Below, piece after piece: positions 56,313 through 64,000 of a stretch of DNA of 64,000 bases. The position numbers and the translations under genes are program-made. The stretch comes from Bryobacterales bacterium (GTDB lineage: Bacteria > Acidobacteriota > Terriglobia > Bryobacterales > Bryobacteraceae): positions 170,546 through 234,545 of the forward strand of contig JADJOP010000042.1 in assembly GCA_016713735.1 (NCBI GenBank). Reading direction: 5' to 3'. Each line of letters begins with the position of its first letter. Positions within the stretch are counted from its first letter, which is position 1. The notes below the pieces were generated by a model. It worked only from the letters and a program-made list of their open reading frames with translations. It searched no databases and was not told the DNA's origin.

Positions 56313-57161
56313 ATGAAGAAAACCCTTGTCCTCGCCGCAAGCCTCGCGTTGATTGCGGCCAACCTCACGGCGCAGGCGCCGACGAAGATGTTGAACACGG
56401 TGAAGCAGAAGCTCGCCGAAGGCAAACAGGTCGTCGGCGGAACCGTGTCGGTGCCTGATCCGGACACCTACTGCGCGATGGCGAACTCCGGTTTTGATTT
56501 TCTCTGGATTGAGATGCAGCACAGCCCGCTCAGCTACCAGGACGTGGCGCACATGATCATGACCTGCAAGGGCTCACCGGGCATTCCGTTCGTGCGCGTG
56601 CCGGACGCCACCGAAGGCGACATTCAGAAGGCCACCGACATGGGCGCGCTGGGCATCATCCTGCCGATGGTGGAAAGCGTGGAGAAGGTGAAGAACGCGG
56701 TGAAGTTCGCCAACTATCCGCCGAAGGGCAAGCGCAGCCAGGGCGGCGGCTACTATGGCGCGCTCTACGGCCGCGACTACCGCGCCGTGGCCAACGACAA
56801 CATCATGATCGTGGCGATGATCGAATCGCCGGCGGGCGCCGAGATTGCGGACCAGATCGCGGCCATTCCCGAGGTCGACGTGGTGTTCGTGGCCTCGACC
56901 GACCTGTCGAGCTTCTCCGGCCTCAAGCAGGGCGACCCGAAGTATGAGGCCATTGTGGACAAGATCAAGGCGGCAACCTTGAAGCACGGCAAGGTGGTGG
57001 CCGGTCCGCTGGCCTGGAAGGGGACGCGGCAGGGCTACCGGTTCTTCCAGGGCCCGGGTGAGACGTCGCTGATCCGCTCCGGCGCCGAACTGGCGTTGAA
57101 GGGCGCGGTGGCGCCGGGTGAGAAGCGCGGCGTGGCGCCGACCGAAGGCTCGGAGAAGTAG
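56313..57161 (+). CDS. Exported HpcH/HpaI aldolase family protein
   Basis: Signal peptide MKKTLVLAASLALIAANLTAQA, then a 260-residue HpcH/HpaI (class II pyruvate aldolase) barrel. The pattern VGGTVSVPDPDTYCAMANSGFDFLWIEMQHSPLSYQDV, GALGIILPMVESVEKVKNAVKFANYPPKGKRSQGG and IESPAGAEIADQIAAIPEVDVVFVASTDLSSFSG is clear. The canonical E-H-x-P is Q-H-S-P and the G-P-x-D-L is A-S-T-D-L, so metal or substrate binding may differ. These enzymes are normally cytosolic; the signal peptide is unusual. A stretch of Gly/Tyr (GGGYYGALYGRDYR) is retained near the active-site loop. Confidence 0.82.
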   Translation: MKKTLVLAASLALIAANLTAQAPTKMLNTVKQKLAEGKQVVGGTVSVPDPDTYCAMANSGFDFLWIEMQHSPLSYQDVAHMIMTCKGSPGIPFVRVPDATEGDIQKATDMGALGIILPMVESVEKVKNAVKFANYPPKGKRSQGGGYYGALYGRDYRAVANDNIMIVAMIESPAGAEIADQIAAIPEVDVVFVASTDLSSFSGLKQGDPKYEAIVDKIKAATLKHGKVVAGPLAWKGTRQGYRFFQGPGETSLIRSGAELALKGAVAPGEKRGVAPTEGSEK

Positions 57162-57244
57162 AGATCGAAGCGCGTGCGTGTGGGCTGCGTGACGGGGCGG
57201 GACGCGACAGAGGCGGTCCGAAATGTTGTAATGGTAGAACAGCC

Positions 57245-58456
57245 ATGAAGTTCTCCACCCGTTTCGCATGGGCCCCAGTCTTGCCTGCGGGCGTGGCCTT
57301 GCTGGCAGTGATGTCCTTGCTGGCAGTCAGCGCGCTGGCCGCCGATAGCCTGCCCCCGCGCGCACGCAGCCGCGGCACGGAACTTCCGCCGGCTTCCAAG
57401 GGAATTCCCACCGGCAAGACGATCGCACTGCCCTCGGCGCTGGGGCTGCCGCCGGTTTCCTATCCCGGCACCAATCCGCCCACGGCGGAGACGGTGGCGC
57501 TGGGACGCAAGCTGTTCTTCGATCCAATTCTGTCGCGCGACAACTCGATCTCGTGCGCCTCCTGCCACGATCCGGAGGCCGCCTTCAGCGACGCGCGCCG
57601 CTTTTCGCCCGGTGTGGGCGAGCAGTTGGGCAACCGCCAGGCGATGACGATTCTCAACGCGGTCTACCATCAGACGCAGTTCTGGGATGGCCGCTCGTTG
57701 ACGCTGGAACAGCAGGCCGAGGGGCCGATCCAGAATCCGATCGAGATGGCCAGTTCGCTCACCGGCGTGGAGCGCAAACTGGCGGCGAGCCCAGAGTATG
57801 TCGCGCTGTTCGCGCAGGCGTTCGGTCCTGGGCGCATCACGCACTCGATGGTGACCAAGGCGCTGGCGGCCTATGAGCGCACGCTGGTGAGCGGCAATTC
57901 GCCGTTTGACCGCTACTACTACGGCGGCGACAAGACGGCCATGTCGGCGTCGGCCATCCGCGGCATGAAGTTCTTCATGGACCGCACGCTTGAGAGCCCG
58001 AACTGCATCTCCTGCCACAACATCAACGAGGCCTTTGCCACCTTCACCGAGCCGCGCTTCCACAACACGGGCGTGGCCTACGATGCGGCCACCGGCGCGT
58101 TTCAGGACCTGGGGCGCACGCTCGTCACCGAAGAGCGCAAGGACACCGGCGCCTTCAAGGTGGTGACGCTGCGCAACATCGCCCTCACCGCTCCCTACAT
58201 GCACGACGGCAGCATGAAGACGCTCGAAGAGGTGGTGGATTTCTATCTCGACGGCGGGCGGCATAACCAGTTTCTCTCCGGCGTGATGCCGCACCTGCCG
58301 CTCACCTTCGTGCCGAAGGAGCAGATTCCCCAAGCGAAGAAGGACCTGGTGGAGTTTCTCAAAGCGCTCACGGGCGAGATGCCCAAGGACGCCGTGCCGC
58401 CTTCGCACAAACCGCAATCGCAAGCCTCCAAGCCTGCCCTCAAAGCCAAACGATAA
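57245..58456 (+). CDS. Di-haem cytochrome c peroxidase (MauG/CcpA family)
   Basis: Periplasmic di-haem protein of 403 residues. A signal peptide precedes the cleavage region ALAAD. Two C-x-x-C-H haem sites are at C104-H108 (CASCH) and C253-H257 (CISCH). LGRKLFFDPILSRDNSISCASCHDP and GAFKVVTLRNIALTAPYMHDGSMKTLEEVVDFYLDGG are family-typical. It reduces peroxide with electrons from small cytochromes or modifies protein residues as MauG does. The C-terminus is a Lys/Pro/Ser-rich tail. The next gene starts 2 nt after its stop. Confidence 0.92.
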   Translation: MKFSTRFAWAPVLPAGVALLAVMSLLAVSALAADSLPPRARSRGTELPPASKGIPTGKTIALPSALGLPPVSYPGTNPPTAETVALGRKLFFDPILSRDNSISCASCHDPEAAFSDARRFSPGVGEQLGNRQAMTILNAVYHQTQFWDGRSLTLEQQAEGPIQNPIEMASSLTGVERKLAASPEYVALFAQAFGPGRITHSMVTKALAAYERTLVSGNSPFDRYYYGGDKTAMSASAIRGMKFFMDRTLESPNCISCHNINEAFATFTEPRFHNTGVAYDAATGAFQDLGRTLVTEERKDTGAFKVVTLRNIALTAPYMHDGSMKTLEEVVDFYLDGGRHNQFLSGVMPHLPLTFVPKEQIPQAKKDLVEFLKALTGEMPKDAVPPSHKPQSQASKPALKAKR

Positions 58457-58458
58457 CC

Positions 58459-59853
58459 ATGCACCGACTGCTCCGGCTGTTCGCCGTACCCTGCCTGCTC
58501 GCGGCCCAAAGCGGGCCCTACTCATTCCTGGAACTGACCACGGTAGAGACGCCCAAGGGCAGGGAGGTGGCCGTGGCCGCCGGCACGCTCACCCTCAGCC
58601 CTGGGGCCTGCGCCGTGCAAGGTCGCGCGGCGCGCAACCGCGAGGCGGCAAAGCCCATCGCGCTCAAACCGGCCTGCCAGCAGACGGCGCCGGGCCGCTT
58701 CACGCTCGATGCGCCGACGTTGCTGGGCGGCACGCTGAAGTTGACCGCGTCAGAGGATGGCCGGGTGTTGACCGGGGCCGGGGCCAAGGTGGGGACGCAT
58801 ACTTTTTTCGTGGCTATTCCCGCGCCGCCGGCCGGTTCGACGGCGCCCATTTCCACGGCCGGCATGTACCGCGCGGCGTGGCTGCAGCTGTTGCCGCTGG
58901 CTCCGCGCGGCATCACGAGCGGGCTGGTGAATCTGCCGTTCACGCCGCGGCGCGTGGACGAGACGGCGAGCGTGGTGAGCCACACCACGGAGTTTGACGA
59001 TGTGACTCGCGAGGTGACGTTTGCCGTGCCGAAGATCGCGGCCAAGCCGGACGGCACGGGGACGATCAGCTTTCCCAAGGCCGATGTGAACCTGCCGCTG
59101 ACGGGCGAGCGCGATGTGCTGTTGTCGGCCGACGGCGCGTTCTTCCTGGCCTGGTCGTCCGGCGCCGGGCCGCGCGACATCCTGGTGGGCTTGCGCGAAG
59201 ACCCCGAGGCGTCGTCGTTCTCCTGGATGGGCGCCTTCACGATGACGGAGTGGTCGGCGACGGTTCCTTACGAGATCAATGCGAAACCGGCGGTGATCTC
59301 CAGCGCCAGCGGCGCGGCGCGCAATGCCGGCGCGGGGATGATCGATCTGGAGCAGACGATTTGGGACGGCAAGGCGAGCACGGCGCTGATCACGCGCAAT
59401 GCCTGCCGCACGGGCACCGACGGTTCGTCGGCGCTGGGGCCGAAGGTGGCGGCGACGCAATCGAACCTGGTGATCGGGGGCAACCCGAAGGCGTTTGCCG
59501 GTGTGCATGCGGGCGCGCGCAATGAGTTGTCGCTCGACCATGGCATTTTCTTTGGTGTGCGCACGTCGAACCAGGTGCCGCCGGCGCCTGCGCCGCTCAA
59601 AGCAACGCACGCCGATGGAAGCGCGGTGGATGCCTCCAAGCCGGCGCGTTCGGGCGAGATGATCACCATCGAAGTGCCGGGCTACAAGCCCGGGCCGACG
59701 CGCGTGCTCATCGATTCGCAGCCCGCGGAGGCCAAGCCTGGCGCGCCGCTCACGGTGACCGTGCCGCAGCTGAAGCGGGGCGGCGTGGCGCCGCTGGCCG
59801 TTGAAGCGCCGGGACTGGTTCACGACATCACCGACCTGCCCGTTCAGCCCTGA
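58459..59853 (+). CDS. Hypothetical exported protein co-transcribed with the peroxidase
   Basis: A 464-residue secreted protein. Signal peptide: MHRLLRLFAVPCLLAAQ. The body is beta-rich: THTFFVAIPAPPAGSTAPISTAGMYRAAWLQLLPLAPRGITSGLVNLPF and FFLAWSSGAGPRDILVGLREDP. The last 100 residues (ARSGEMITIEVPGYKPGPTRVLIDSQPAEAKPGAPLTVTVPQLKRGG) look like an Ig-like domain. It starts 2 nt after the peroxidase stop, so the two form an operon. Possibly a structural or substrate partner of the di-haem enzyme; no family is recognised. Confidence 0.65.
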   Translation: MHRLLRLFAVPCLLAAQSGPYSFLELTTVETPKGREVAVAAGTLTLSPGACAVQGRAARNREAAKPIALKPACQQTAPGRFTLDAPTLLGGTLKLTASEDGRVLTGAGAKVGTHTFFVAIPAPPAGSTAPISTAGMYRAAWLQLLPLAPRGITSGLVNLPFTPRRVDETASVVSHTTEFDDVTREVTFAVPKIAAKPDGTGTISFPKADVNLPLTGERDVLLSADGAFFLAWSSGAGPRDILVGLREDPEASSFSWMGAFTMTEWSATVPYEINAKPAVISSASGAARNAGAGMIDLEQTIWDGKASTALITRNACRTGTDGSSALGPKVAATQSNLVIGGNPKAFAGVHAGARNELSLDHGIFFGVRTSNQVPPAPAPLKATHADGSAVDASKPARSGEMITIEVPGYKPGPTRVLIDSQPAEAKPGAPLTVTVPQLKRGGVAPLAVEAPGLVHDITDLPVQP

Positions 59854-59920
59854 GCCGTGGCGGGCTCCTACCCGTTGAGCCCTGAGCGCGGGACCCCTTC
59901 CTCCCTGAGGCGGGCGCGCG

Positions 59921-60535
59921 TCAATCAAGCCGGTTGCGGTGGAACTCGACGTCGCCGGAGCGTTCCAGCAGGCCCTGGCGCGGGCCCAGGCGGACTTCAG
60001 CGCGGCCCTCGCGAAAGGGGCCCGCTTCCTGGAAGCGCGGCTGGATGACGAACAGGCCGTCGCGGTCGACATAGCCCCAACGTCCATACCATCTGACGGC
60101 GGCGAGGCCTTCGTGGAAATCGCCGCACTCTTCGTAGAGCGGCGTGACGCGAAAGTCGCCGCCGGTGTCGATGAAGCCCCATTTCTCCACCATTACGACG
60201 GCCGCCAGGCCTTCGCGAAAGGGGCGCGCGGCGGTGTAGAGAGGATGAATGGCGGTGCGGCCGCGGGCATCGACGTAGCCCCACATGCCGCCAAAGTCCA
60301 TGGGAAAGAGGCCGTCCTCGGCGGGCTGCTGGCCGAGGCCTCGCAGCTTCTCATAGGCCTGCGTGATGTCTTTGAGCTTCTGTTCGGCGCGCTTGCGCAG
60401 GCGGTCGGAGTCGTGCTGGTGGCGGTCAGGATGCCACACCTTCACCAGGTCGAGGTAGGCTTCGCGCAGCTCGGACTCGCTCGCGCCGGGCTCCACCTCC
60501 AGCGCTTCGTAGGCGCGCTTGATCTCCTCCGTCAT
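59921..60535 (-). CDS. DnaJ-domain protein with WG repeats
   Basis: A 204-residue protein. Residues 1-70 form a J domain with H-P-D at 35-37 (LDLVKVWHPDRH), so it should stimulate an Hsp70 ATPase. Three WG repeats follow (about 85-190): GYVDARGRTAIHPLY, GFIDTGGDFRVTPLYEE and GYVDRDGLFVIQPRFQEAGPF. WG repeats are thought to be protein-binding units. There is no signal peptide. It lies in the same direction as the two glycine-rich proteins just upstream. Those genes would be natural clients; this is inferred from position only. Confidence 0.87.
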   Translation of the reverse strand: MTEEIKRAYEALEVEPGASESELREAYLDLVKVWHPDRHQHDSDRLRKRAEQKLKDITQAYEKLRGLGQQPAEDGLFPMDFGGMWGYVDARGRTAIHPLYTAARPFREGLAAVVMVEKWGFIDTGGDFRVTPLYEECGDFHEGLAAVRWYGRWGYVDRDGLFVIQPRFQEAGPFREGRAEVRLGPRQGLLERSGDVEFHRNRLD

Positions 60536-60595
60536 GTCACCATGATGCCGCACTCGCGGGCGCTGGCGTGTGAGCGCGCCGCCGGCGGGGCGAGA

Positions 60596-61363
60596 CTAGC
60601 GCATGTTCTGGATGGCGTTTTTCTGCATCTCCTGCATCTGCCGTGCGATGCCTTCGAGCATCTGGAACATCTGGTTCAGCTCCTGCAGGTCCTGGCGTCC
60701 CTGCGGGCGAAGGCTGCTGAGCTTGATCCAGAGGTCGTTGATGGCCGTCTCCAGGTTGAAGTTCTGCTGCGAGGCGGCTTTCTGGATGGCCTGTTGGAGG
60801 GCGCTGATGAAGATCGCCTTCTGGGCCATGCCGGCGAGGCCGCCGCCCATGCCGCCTGCCATGCCGCCCGCCATCCCGCCGCCCGGAGGGCCGAATTTGC
60901 CGCCCGCCATGCCGCCCGCCATGCCGCCCGCCATCCCGGCGCCAGGAGGGCCGAATTTGCCGCCGGCCATGCCGCCGCCGGGCGACGGGGAGCCGGCCTT
61001 ACCGCCCATGCCTTGCAAGGCGCTCGCCATGCCGGCGGTAATGGACTTGGCGGCGCTGTTGATGCCTCCGCTGATGCCTCCGCCCGGGCCGTCGAAGTAG
61101 TCCCTGGGCATGAGGCCATAGGGCAGCCCCTTTTCTTTTTCCATTTGCCCGACGATCTTTTTCACGATCTTGTCGATGTTGCCGAAACCGCCGGGCTTCG
61201 GTTTCGACACCGCTCCATCGAGCAGCTTGCCAATGTCGTCCATGATGCCGGTGCTCTTGAAGATGTCCGAGATGGCGCTCGTGGCGACACCCATGGGGGT
61301 GGCCTTGAACACGGTTTTCAGAATGTCGCCCGCTCCGGACGGGCCGAACAGGTTGCCGATCAT
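60596..61363 (-). CDS. Gly-rich protein with unrecognised C-terminal helical domain (paralogue A)
   Basis: A 255-residue protein without assigned family. The N-terminal 100 residues are hydrophobic and amphipathic (MIGNLFGPSGAGDILKTVFKATPMGVATSAISDIFKSTG). A Gly/Met/Ala/Pro tract (about 115-180) follows, encoded by a 60-bp tandem repeat. The C-terminal 75 residues (AIFISALQQAIQKAASQQNFNLETAINDLWIKLSSLRPQGRQDLQELNQMFQMLEGIARQMQEMQKNAIQNMR) align with the end of the next gene. It has no signal peptide. AGGAGG lies just before the ATG. A role as a filament or scaffold is possible because of the helical repeats; nothing more can be said. Confidence 0.75.
   Translation of the reverse strand: MIGNLFGPSGAGDILKTVFKATPMGVATSAISDIFKSTGIMDDIGKLLDGAVSKPKPGGFGNIDKIVKKIVGQMEKEKGLPYGLMPRDYFDGPGGGISGGINSAAKSITAGMASALQGMGGKAGSPSPGGGMAGGKFGPPGAGMAGGMAGGMAGGKFGPPGGGMAGGMAGGMGGGLAGMAQKAIFISALQQAIQKAASQQNFNLETAINDLWIKLSSLRPQGRQDLQELNQMFQMLEGIARQMQEMQKNAIQNMR
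60841..60960 (+). repeat. 60-bp tandem duplication within the Gly-rich gene
   Basis: Two consecutive 60-bp units (60841-60900 and 60901-60960), ending in the same GGAGGGCCGAATTTGC. They differ at a few sites in the CCATGCCGCC part and encode a 20-residue Gly/Met/Ala repeat. Confidence 0.7.
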
Positions 61364-61505
61364 GATTCCTCCTGGCTGGGACAGAATGTCCTGCTGCTGC
61401 TTAGCTAGAGCTGCGCGGTTCAGGAGAGAATTGTGTCAAAAAATCCGCGGGCGCGTGCAGGGGTGCGGCAAGGGGGGAGTACTGTAGGGCGGTGGGCGCT
61501 GGCCG

Positions 61506-62072
61506 CTAACGCCGCATGTTCTGCACGACGCCCATGTTCATGTGATGGGTGGCCTGCGTCATGTTCTGCAGCACCTCCAGCATCTGGTTGAGCTCCTGCA
61601 GGTCTTCCCGGTACTCGGGCCGCAGTTTGTCGAGCTTGGTGGTGAGCTGGGTGATGGCGGTGGCCAGGTCGAAGGTGTTGGACTCCTCGGCCTCATCGAT
61701 GGCCCCTTCCAGGGCGGCCATGAAGAGCGCTTTCTCGGCCATGGAGGCCAGCGCGCACTTCGCGCCGTGTCCCTGCATGGCCCGGCCCGCCGCCGCCGAC
61801 GTGATGTGCCCGCCGGCTGGACCGCCCGGCTTGTGTGGCATGTGCATGCCCTGCACCACCGCGGCACGGAACAGGGAGGGAAACTTGCGTTCAAACTCCT
61901 CGATCACCGAATTGCGGGGGACGGACCTGGCCGCCATGGCCGTGGTGATCTCGTTGATCACTTCCTTAATGCGCGGCGCCACATGCTGCGCCTGGGCCAT
62001 GGCCATCTTCAATTGTGGCTGGCGGCGAATGGCCCGCTCCACCACATCGTGGTTTGCTACGCCTGCGATCAT
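61506..62072 (-). CDS. Hypothetical protein with the same C-terminal helical domain (paralogue B)
   Basis: A 188-residue protein. The N-terminal half (VVERAIRRQPQLKMAMAQAQHVAPRIKEVINEITTAMAARSVPRNSVIEEFERKFPSLFRAAVVQGM) is mostly helical. A short Gly/His/Pro linker follows. The C-terminal 75 residues (KALFMAALEGAIDEAEESNTFDLATAITQLTTKLDKLRPEYREDLQELNQMLEVLQNMTQATHHMNMGVVQNMRR) match paralogue A. The block LRPxxRxDLQELNQM and the final QNMR are conserved. No signal or membrane segment. AGGAGGAGG is in front of the ATG. About 140 bp separate it from paralogue A, so separate promoters are possible. Confidence 0.75.
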   Translation of the reverse strand: MIAGVANHDVVERAIRRQPQLKMAMAQAQHVAPRIKEVINEITTAMAARSVPRNSVIEEFERKFPSLFRAAVVQGMHMPHKPGGPAGGHITSAAAGRAMQGHGAKCALASMAEKALFMAALEGAIDEAEESNTFDLATAITQLTTKLDKLRPEYREDLQELNQMLEVLQNMTQATHHMNMGVVQNMRR

Positions 62073-62130
62073 ACGATCCTCCTCCTACCTGCAGGCCGTG
62101 CCCCACTCTCCGGTCCATATTTTGGTGCGT

Positions 62131-62147
62131 CCCCCCCCCCCCCCCCC
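62131..62147 (+). repeat. Homopolymer C17
   Basis: Seventeen C residues in the intergenic stretch between paralogue B and the insertion sequence. On the other strand this is a G17 tract, the same length as at 4104-4120. The flanking sequences of the two tracts are not the same. Confidence 0.9.
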
Positions 62148-62385
62148 GGACGGCCGGCCCCGCCCCCGTTCCGGGCGGGCGGCCGTGTCCCCGCCCCCGT
62201 TCCGGCGGGCGGGCCAGGCCGCCAGGCGGCGGGTGATGCCCCACGATGGAGCTACCCTCCTGTCAACGCCAAATAGAAATGTCCTAATCCCCGCCAAGTA
62301 GAGATGTCCGGTTTTGAGCATGAGTTCCGGGAGGCGGGTTTAGTGTGGGTGTGATGTTTTGGGGAAGTCGCGCTCCCTGGGGCAG

Positions 62386-62538
62386 ATCCGAAGACGGCTG
62401 CGACGGGGCTGGCTCCGAAGCAGACGGCACCAAACCCTCGGTCAACCGGGCCACGGCATGACAGCAACCCGTTCCGGGGGTTTTGGTTTTCCGGGGTCCC
62501 TCTGCTTGGGTGAAGCCTTCGAGTAGCCGTCTTCGGAT
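62386..62538. repeat. 14-bp perfect inverted repeat inside the insertion sequence
   Basis: ATCCGAAGACGGCT (62386-62399) and AGCCGTCTTCGGAT (62525-62538), 125 nt apart, in the non-coding left part of the IS. The pair could close a large RNA hairpin. No reading frame of note lies between. Confidence 0.7.
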
Positions 62539-62589
62539 AGAGGAAACGCGAGGCCCGCCGGGCGGTGTTTGCCCGGCGTACCTTGTTCA

Positions 62590-63933
62590 TCAATCCATTG
62601 TTTGCCTCGTGCGGGTGCGGTTGATGGCGGCGGCTTGCCACATAGGGAGAGACTTGGCCTGGCTCATCCGCTGGTGTGCGGCGCGCCAGGCATCGGGCAC
62701 GCCGGAAGAGGGCGGCTTGCGCGGTGCCGCCTTGGGAGCCGGCGCCGCTTTCGGCCTCGGCTCGATAGGTTCGATGTTCAGCCAGTGCTGCTGAAAGCGC
62801 ACCGCCAGTGATCCGTCCAACCTTGCTTCCACTCGCACGGTGGCTCCGCGCAGGCCGGGCCGCACATCGCCACGGGCGATCTGATACAGACAGCCCTGGT
62901 AGTGCAGGGTGTAGTCGTTGCCCACCTGGCGCGTCTCGACATGGCTCAACGCCGAGGCCAGATCGTGTTCCGGCCCCAGCGGCCGGTGTGCGTCGGCAGG
63001 ATTGGCCGGCAACACCGTCAGATGCTGGTTCCACCACGGGAGAAACTCCTCTTCCAGATACCGGTTGGCTTGCTTGAGTGTCGTGACCCCGGCCACGCGC
63101 AACCCCTTCACCAAGCGGTCCTGCGCCGTGGAGAAGCTGCGCTCGACGCGTCCCTTGGCCTGGGGCGAATGGGCTGGAATCCAACTCACGCCCAACTCGC
63201 GCAGCGCGCGGCCGATCTGGGTAGGCGGCATCTCGACCGCATCCACTTCTTCGCCCGGCCGGTCGCGGCGATGCTTGCGCGCCGTCTGGAATAGGCTCGC
63301 CTTGTCGGTGTAGAAGGTCACCGGACGGCCGTTGCGCTCCAGGTAACTCCACAACAGAAGCATGTTCTCCGCGGTGGAATCGGCGTAGACGAAACGCCCT
63401 GTCAACTCGCTGCTGGCGTCGTCGATCATGTGGATCAGGTACAGCTTCTCCCCGCGGCCCTCCAGCCAGTCGTGATCGGAGGTGTCCCATTGCACCAGTT
63501 CGCCGCGCGAGCCGCGCCGCTGCCGCCAGGTGTGCACCGCTTCCAGGGTGCGCCGCTTGCCGCGCCACAGCCCAGCCCCCATCATCAGCTTGCGCAGCGC
63601 TTCCCGGCCGATGCGCACCTTGTGCTTCTTGGCCAGGTACTCGGCGGCCAGCGTCGGCCCAAAGCCGCGGTAGACCGCTTGGGAAAGGATGCGGACCGCC
63701 TTCTCCCTCAGTTCCGGGCTTAGTTTGTGGTTCGACGGCCGGCTGCGCAATCCGTGGATCACCGCCTTGTCGCCCTCGCGCTTCAGCTTCACCAGCAGCC
63801 GCCTCACGTGCCGTTCGCTCAGGCTCAGCTCTTCGGCCGCCTGCCTCTGCGTAATCAGTCTCTGCTCGGCCTTCTTCAACACGACCAGCCGGTCGCGCTC
63901 CTTTTGCGTCATCTGCAGGGCTCCGTTTTCCAC
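62590..63933 (-). CDS. ISNCY-family transposase
   Basis: DDE transposase of 447 residues. Residues 1-60 hold a helix-turn-helix (ITQRQAAEELSLSERHVRRLLVKLKREGD). A second winged-helix-like region is FGPTLAAEYLAKKHKVRIGREALRKLMMGAGLW. The catalytic triad is D150 (LVQWDTSDHDWLEG), D210 (FYTDKASLFQ) and E264 (PQAKGRVERSF). This pattern matches the IS1202-like ISNCY group. The gene looks complete and may be active. Its start MENGALQMTQKERDRL sits just inside the right-end repeats, as expected for the element. Confidence 0.92.
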   Translation of the reverse strand: MENGALQMTQKERDRLVVLKKAEQRLITQRQAAEELSLSERHVRRLLVKLKREGDKAVIHGLRSRPSNHKLSPELREKAVRILSQAVYRGFGPTLAAEYLAKKHKVRIGREALRKLMMGAGLWRGKRRTLEAVHTWRQRRGSRGELVQWDTSDHDWLEGRGEKLYLIHMIDDASSELTGRFVYADSTAENMLLLWSYLERNGRPVTFYTDKASLFQTARKHRRDRPGEEVDAVEMPPTQIGRALRELGVSWIPAHSPQAKGRVERSFSTAQDRLVKGLRVAGVTTLKQANRYLEEEFLPWWNQHLTVLPANPADAHRPLGPEHDLASALSHVETRQVGNDYTLHYQGCLYQIARGDVRPGLRGATVRVEARLDGSLAVRFQQHWLNIEPIEPRPKAAPAPKAAPRKPPSSGVPDAWRAAHQRMSQAKSLPMWQAAAINRTRTRQTMD

Positions 63934-64000
63934 CCTGCCAGCGTGACCCTGTCAACAGGACATTTCTACTTGGCACCAATAGGACATTCTCACGTGGCGG

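Larger units (their letters stand above)
62260..64000 (-). mobile_element. ISNCY-type (IS1202-like) insertion sequence, right end at the window edge
   Basis: Holds one transposase gene flanked by repeated binding-site-like motifs. On the left, GCCAAATAGAAATGTCCT (62268-62285) and GCCAAGTAGAGATGTCCG (62293-62310). On the right, in the inverse orientation, AGGACATTTCTACTTGGC (63957-63974) and AGGACATTCTCACGTGGC (63981-63998). The motif thus occurs twice at each end, about 24-25 bp apart, as terminal and subterminal inverted repeats. The outer right tip may extend a few bases past the window. No target-site duplication can be read because that end is cut. Confidence 0.8.

Overview
The window looks like a chromosomal segment of an acidobacterium of the Bryobacterales / Candidatus Solibacter type. 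The evidence is the high GC content, two proteins ending in the Solibacter-type C-terminal domain (TIGR03437), an acidobacterial VWFA-related protein (TIGR03436 type), two secreted sulfatases, a MauG-type peroxidase and many Sec or Tat exported proteins of unknown function. No phage, plasmid, CRISPR, tRNA or rRNA was seen. One insertion sequence of the ISNCY (IS1202-like) type closes the right end.

Layout. 1-8400: secreted catabolic genes (sulfatase, DUF885 protein, fatty-acid desaturase, DUF2490 protein, DUF1593 nucleoside-hydrolase-like protein, Tat-exported aldo/keto reductase). 8460-13040: lipoprotein, geranylgeranyl-reductase-like flavoprotein, hemL, MauE/DoxX-thioredoxin protein. 13059-17089: a leftward trio (SDR, metal-binding exported protein, two-domain aspartyl protease) divergent from a tartrate/isopropylmalate-type dehydrogenase. 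17128-19794: a CheY-CheX pair behind a sigma-28-like promoter, then a membrane-fusion protein. 19821-27477: DAHP synthase preceded by a complete transcription attenuator whose leader peptide reads F-A-Y-R-F-W, then argS and acnA. 27535-35676: leftward genes for a 2-hydroxyacid dehydrogenase, a LexA-like S24 peptidase with a coupled partner, a VWFA protein, KDG kinase, a tandem Rid protein and a membrane glycosyltransferase. 35685-40042: glycine cleavage operon gcvT-gcvH-gcvPA-gcvPB. 40351-45850: a sigma-54 promoter with a structured leader and an OmpA lipoprotein, facing an NtrC-NtrB-lipoprotein operon. 45944-53479: two very large secreted proteins and an AIM24 protein. 54458-59853: second sulfatase, DUF2277, exported HpcH/HpaI aldolase, di-haem peroxidase. 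59921-62072: a DnaJ-WG protein and two proteins sharing an unrecognised C-terminal helical domain.

Two properties run through the window. First, at least ten otherwise intact genes, including gcvPB and an ntrC-type regulator, are split by net single-base shifts, usually in G- or GC-rich strings. This is more likely consensus error than decay, so affected genes are listed as single loci with the shift position. Second, about a dozen transcription-unit starts have a TANNNT -10-like hexamer only 6-10 nt before the start codon and no Shine-Dalgarno sequence, which points to frequent leaderless transcription. Genes with ordinary SD sites (aroF, OmpA protein, AIM24 protein, the two glycine-rich proteins) coexist with them.

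The best candidates for undescribed biology are the aromatic attenuator at 19821-20017, the sigma-54-driven pyrimidine-loop RNA at 40351-40660, and the paired helical-domain proteins next to the DnaJ-WG protein at 59921-62072.
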